Assembly: GCA_037969565.1 (NCBI GenBank)
Contig: JBBKXQ010000031.1
Location: 1 to 20,843 of the forward strand
Source: SZUA-35 sp037969565
GTDB lineage: Bacteria; Actinomycetota; Acidimicrobiia; Acidimicrobiales; SZUA-35
DNA: 20,843 bases
Direction of reading: 5' to 3'
Both the position numbers and the translations under genes were made by a program. Within the stretch, counting starts at the first letter, position 1. Every line of letters starts with the position of its first letter. The notes under the pieces were generated by a model, which was not told the origin of the DNA, did no database searches, and saw nothing but the letters and a program-made list of their open reading frames with translations. Positions 20,641 to 20,843 of the stretch are shown piece by piece.

Positions 20641-20843
20641 GTGGACATCGACGGCGGTCCTGAACTGATCGACGAGACGGGCCACAACAACGACGTCCAA
20701 GAATCATCGGTGAAAACCGGTGTCTCACGGCGAGGACTCGTGATTCTGGGCGCTTTCCTAGCCATTGGACTCTTCGGCCTGGTGCGGCTCGGGGCCGATC
20801 CGAATGCCGGCGACAACGACACATCGATCGACATTCAGCAGAC
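20641..20843 (+). CDS. membrane-anchored protein, 5' part only
   Basis: The frame opens with GTG at 20641 and runs off the window after 67 codons. The visible part has a polar N-terminus of about 30 residues (MDIDGGPELIDETGHNND), a basic VSRRG, and one hydrophobic segment LVILGAFLAIGLFGLVRLGA (about residues 33-52). An acidic stretch NAGDNDTSIDIQQ follows. This fits an N-terminal signal anchor or a single-pass protein with the bulk outside the cell; the family cannot be told from this fragment. TAGCCT 6 nt before the GTG and no ribosome binding site favour this start and a leaderless mRNA. Confidence 0.6.
   Translation, partial: MDIDGGPELIDETGHNNDVQESSVKTGVSRRGLVILGAFLAIGLFGLVRLGADPNAGDNDTSIDIQQ

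Overview
The window is high-GC bacterial DNA with dense, mostly housekeeping genes on both strands. I read it as an actinomycete chromosome, possibly Acidimicrobiia. The reasons are an actinobacterial-style MurA with Asp instead of Cys in its active-site loop, frequent GTG starts, and many genes that appear leaderless: a TAGNNT -10 hexamer sits only 6-10 nt before the start codon and there is no ribosome binding site. The lineage is inferred, not proven.

Layout. At 290-1778 (+) are a VOC/PhnB-like protein and a PAP2-type membrane phosphatase. At 5281-1822 (-) lie a serine beta-lactamase-fold protein, an APH-type kinase-like protein and MurA. Divergent from these, starting at 5306 (+), are a small class III nucleotide cyclase, a DEAD-box RNA helicase and a stand-alone N6-adenine DNA methyltransferase. 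Next, at 8635-11364 (+), come MetX (homoserine O-acetyltransferase), an Fpg/Nei glycosylase with an altered zinc finger, a small membrane protein and a 75-residue protein, tightly spaced and probably co-transcribed.

A tRNA-Gly(GCC) gene follows at 11414. Its 3' 48 bp are repeated exactly at 14544-14591. The roughly 3.1 kb between the copies carries one intact gene, a hybrid histidine kinase with three membrane segments, two PAS domains and a C-terminal receiver, plus a decayed IS6-like transposase fragment. This looks like a small tRNA-integrated islet that has lost its integrase, and it is the main accessory feature here.

Downstream are an MscS channel (14825-15733, +), a near-perfect 51-nt hairpin in the convergent gap, a nitrilase-superfamily amidohydrolase (-), and a divergent pair of a long class V PLP enzyme and a Nudix hydrolase joined by a 4-nt overlap. 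A three-gene minus-strand operon (SRPBCC, ArsR, patatin; all joined by ATGA overlaps) follows, and its last gene overlaps the Nudix gene tail to tail. A membrane protein gene runs off the right edge.

I found no CRISPR array, no complete insertion sequence, and no clearly novel multi-gene defence system. The best leads are the tRNA-Gly islet with its lone sensor kinase, the window-wide leaderless promoter pattern including a divergent pair sharing one palindromic -10, the solitary methyltransferase, and the SRPBCC-ArsR-patatin operon.
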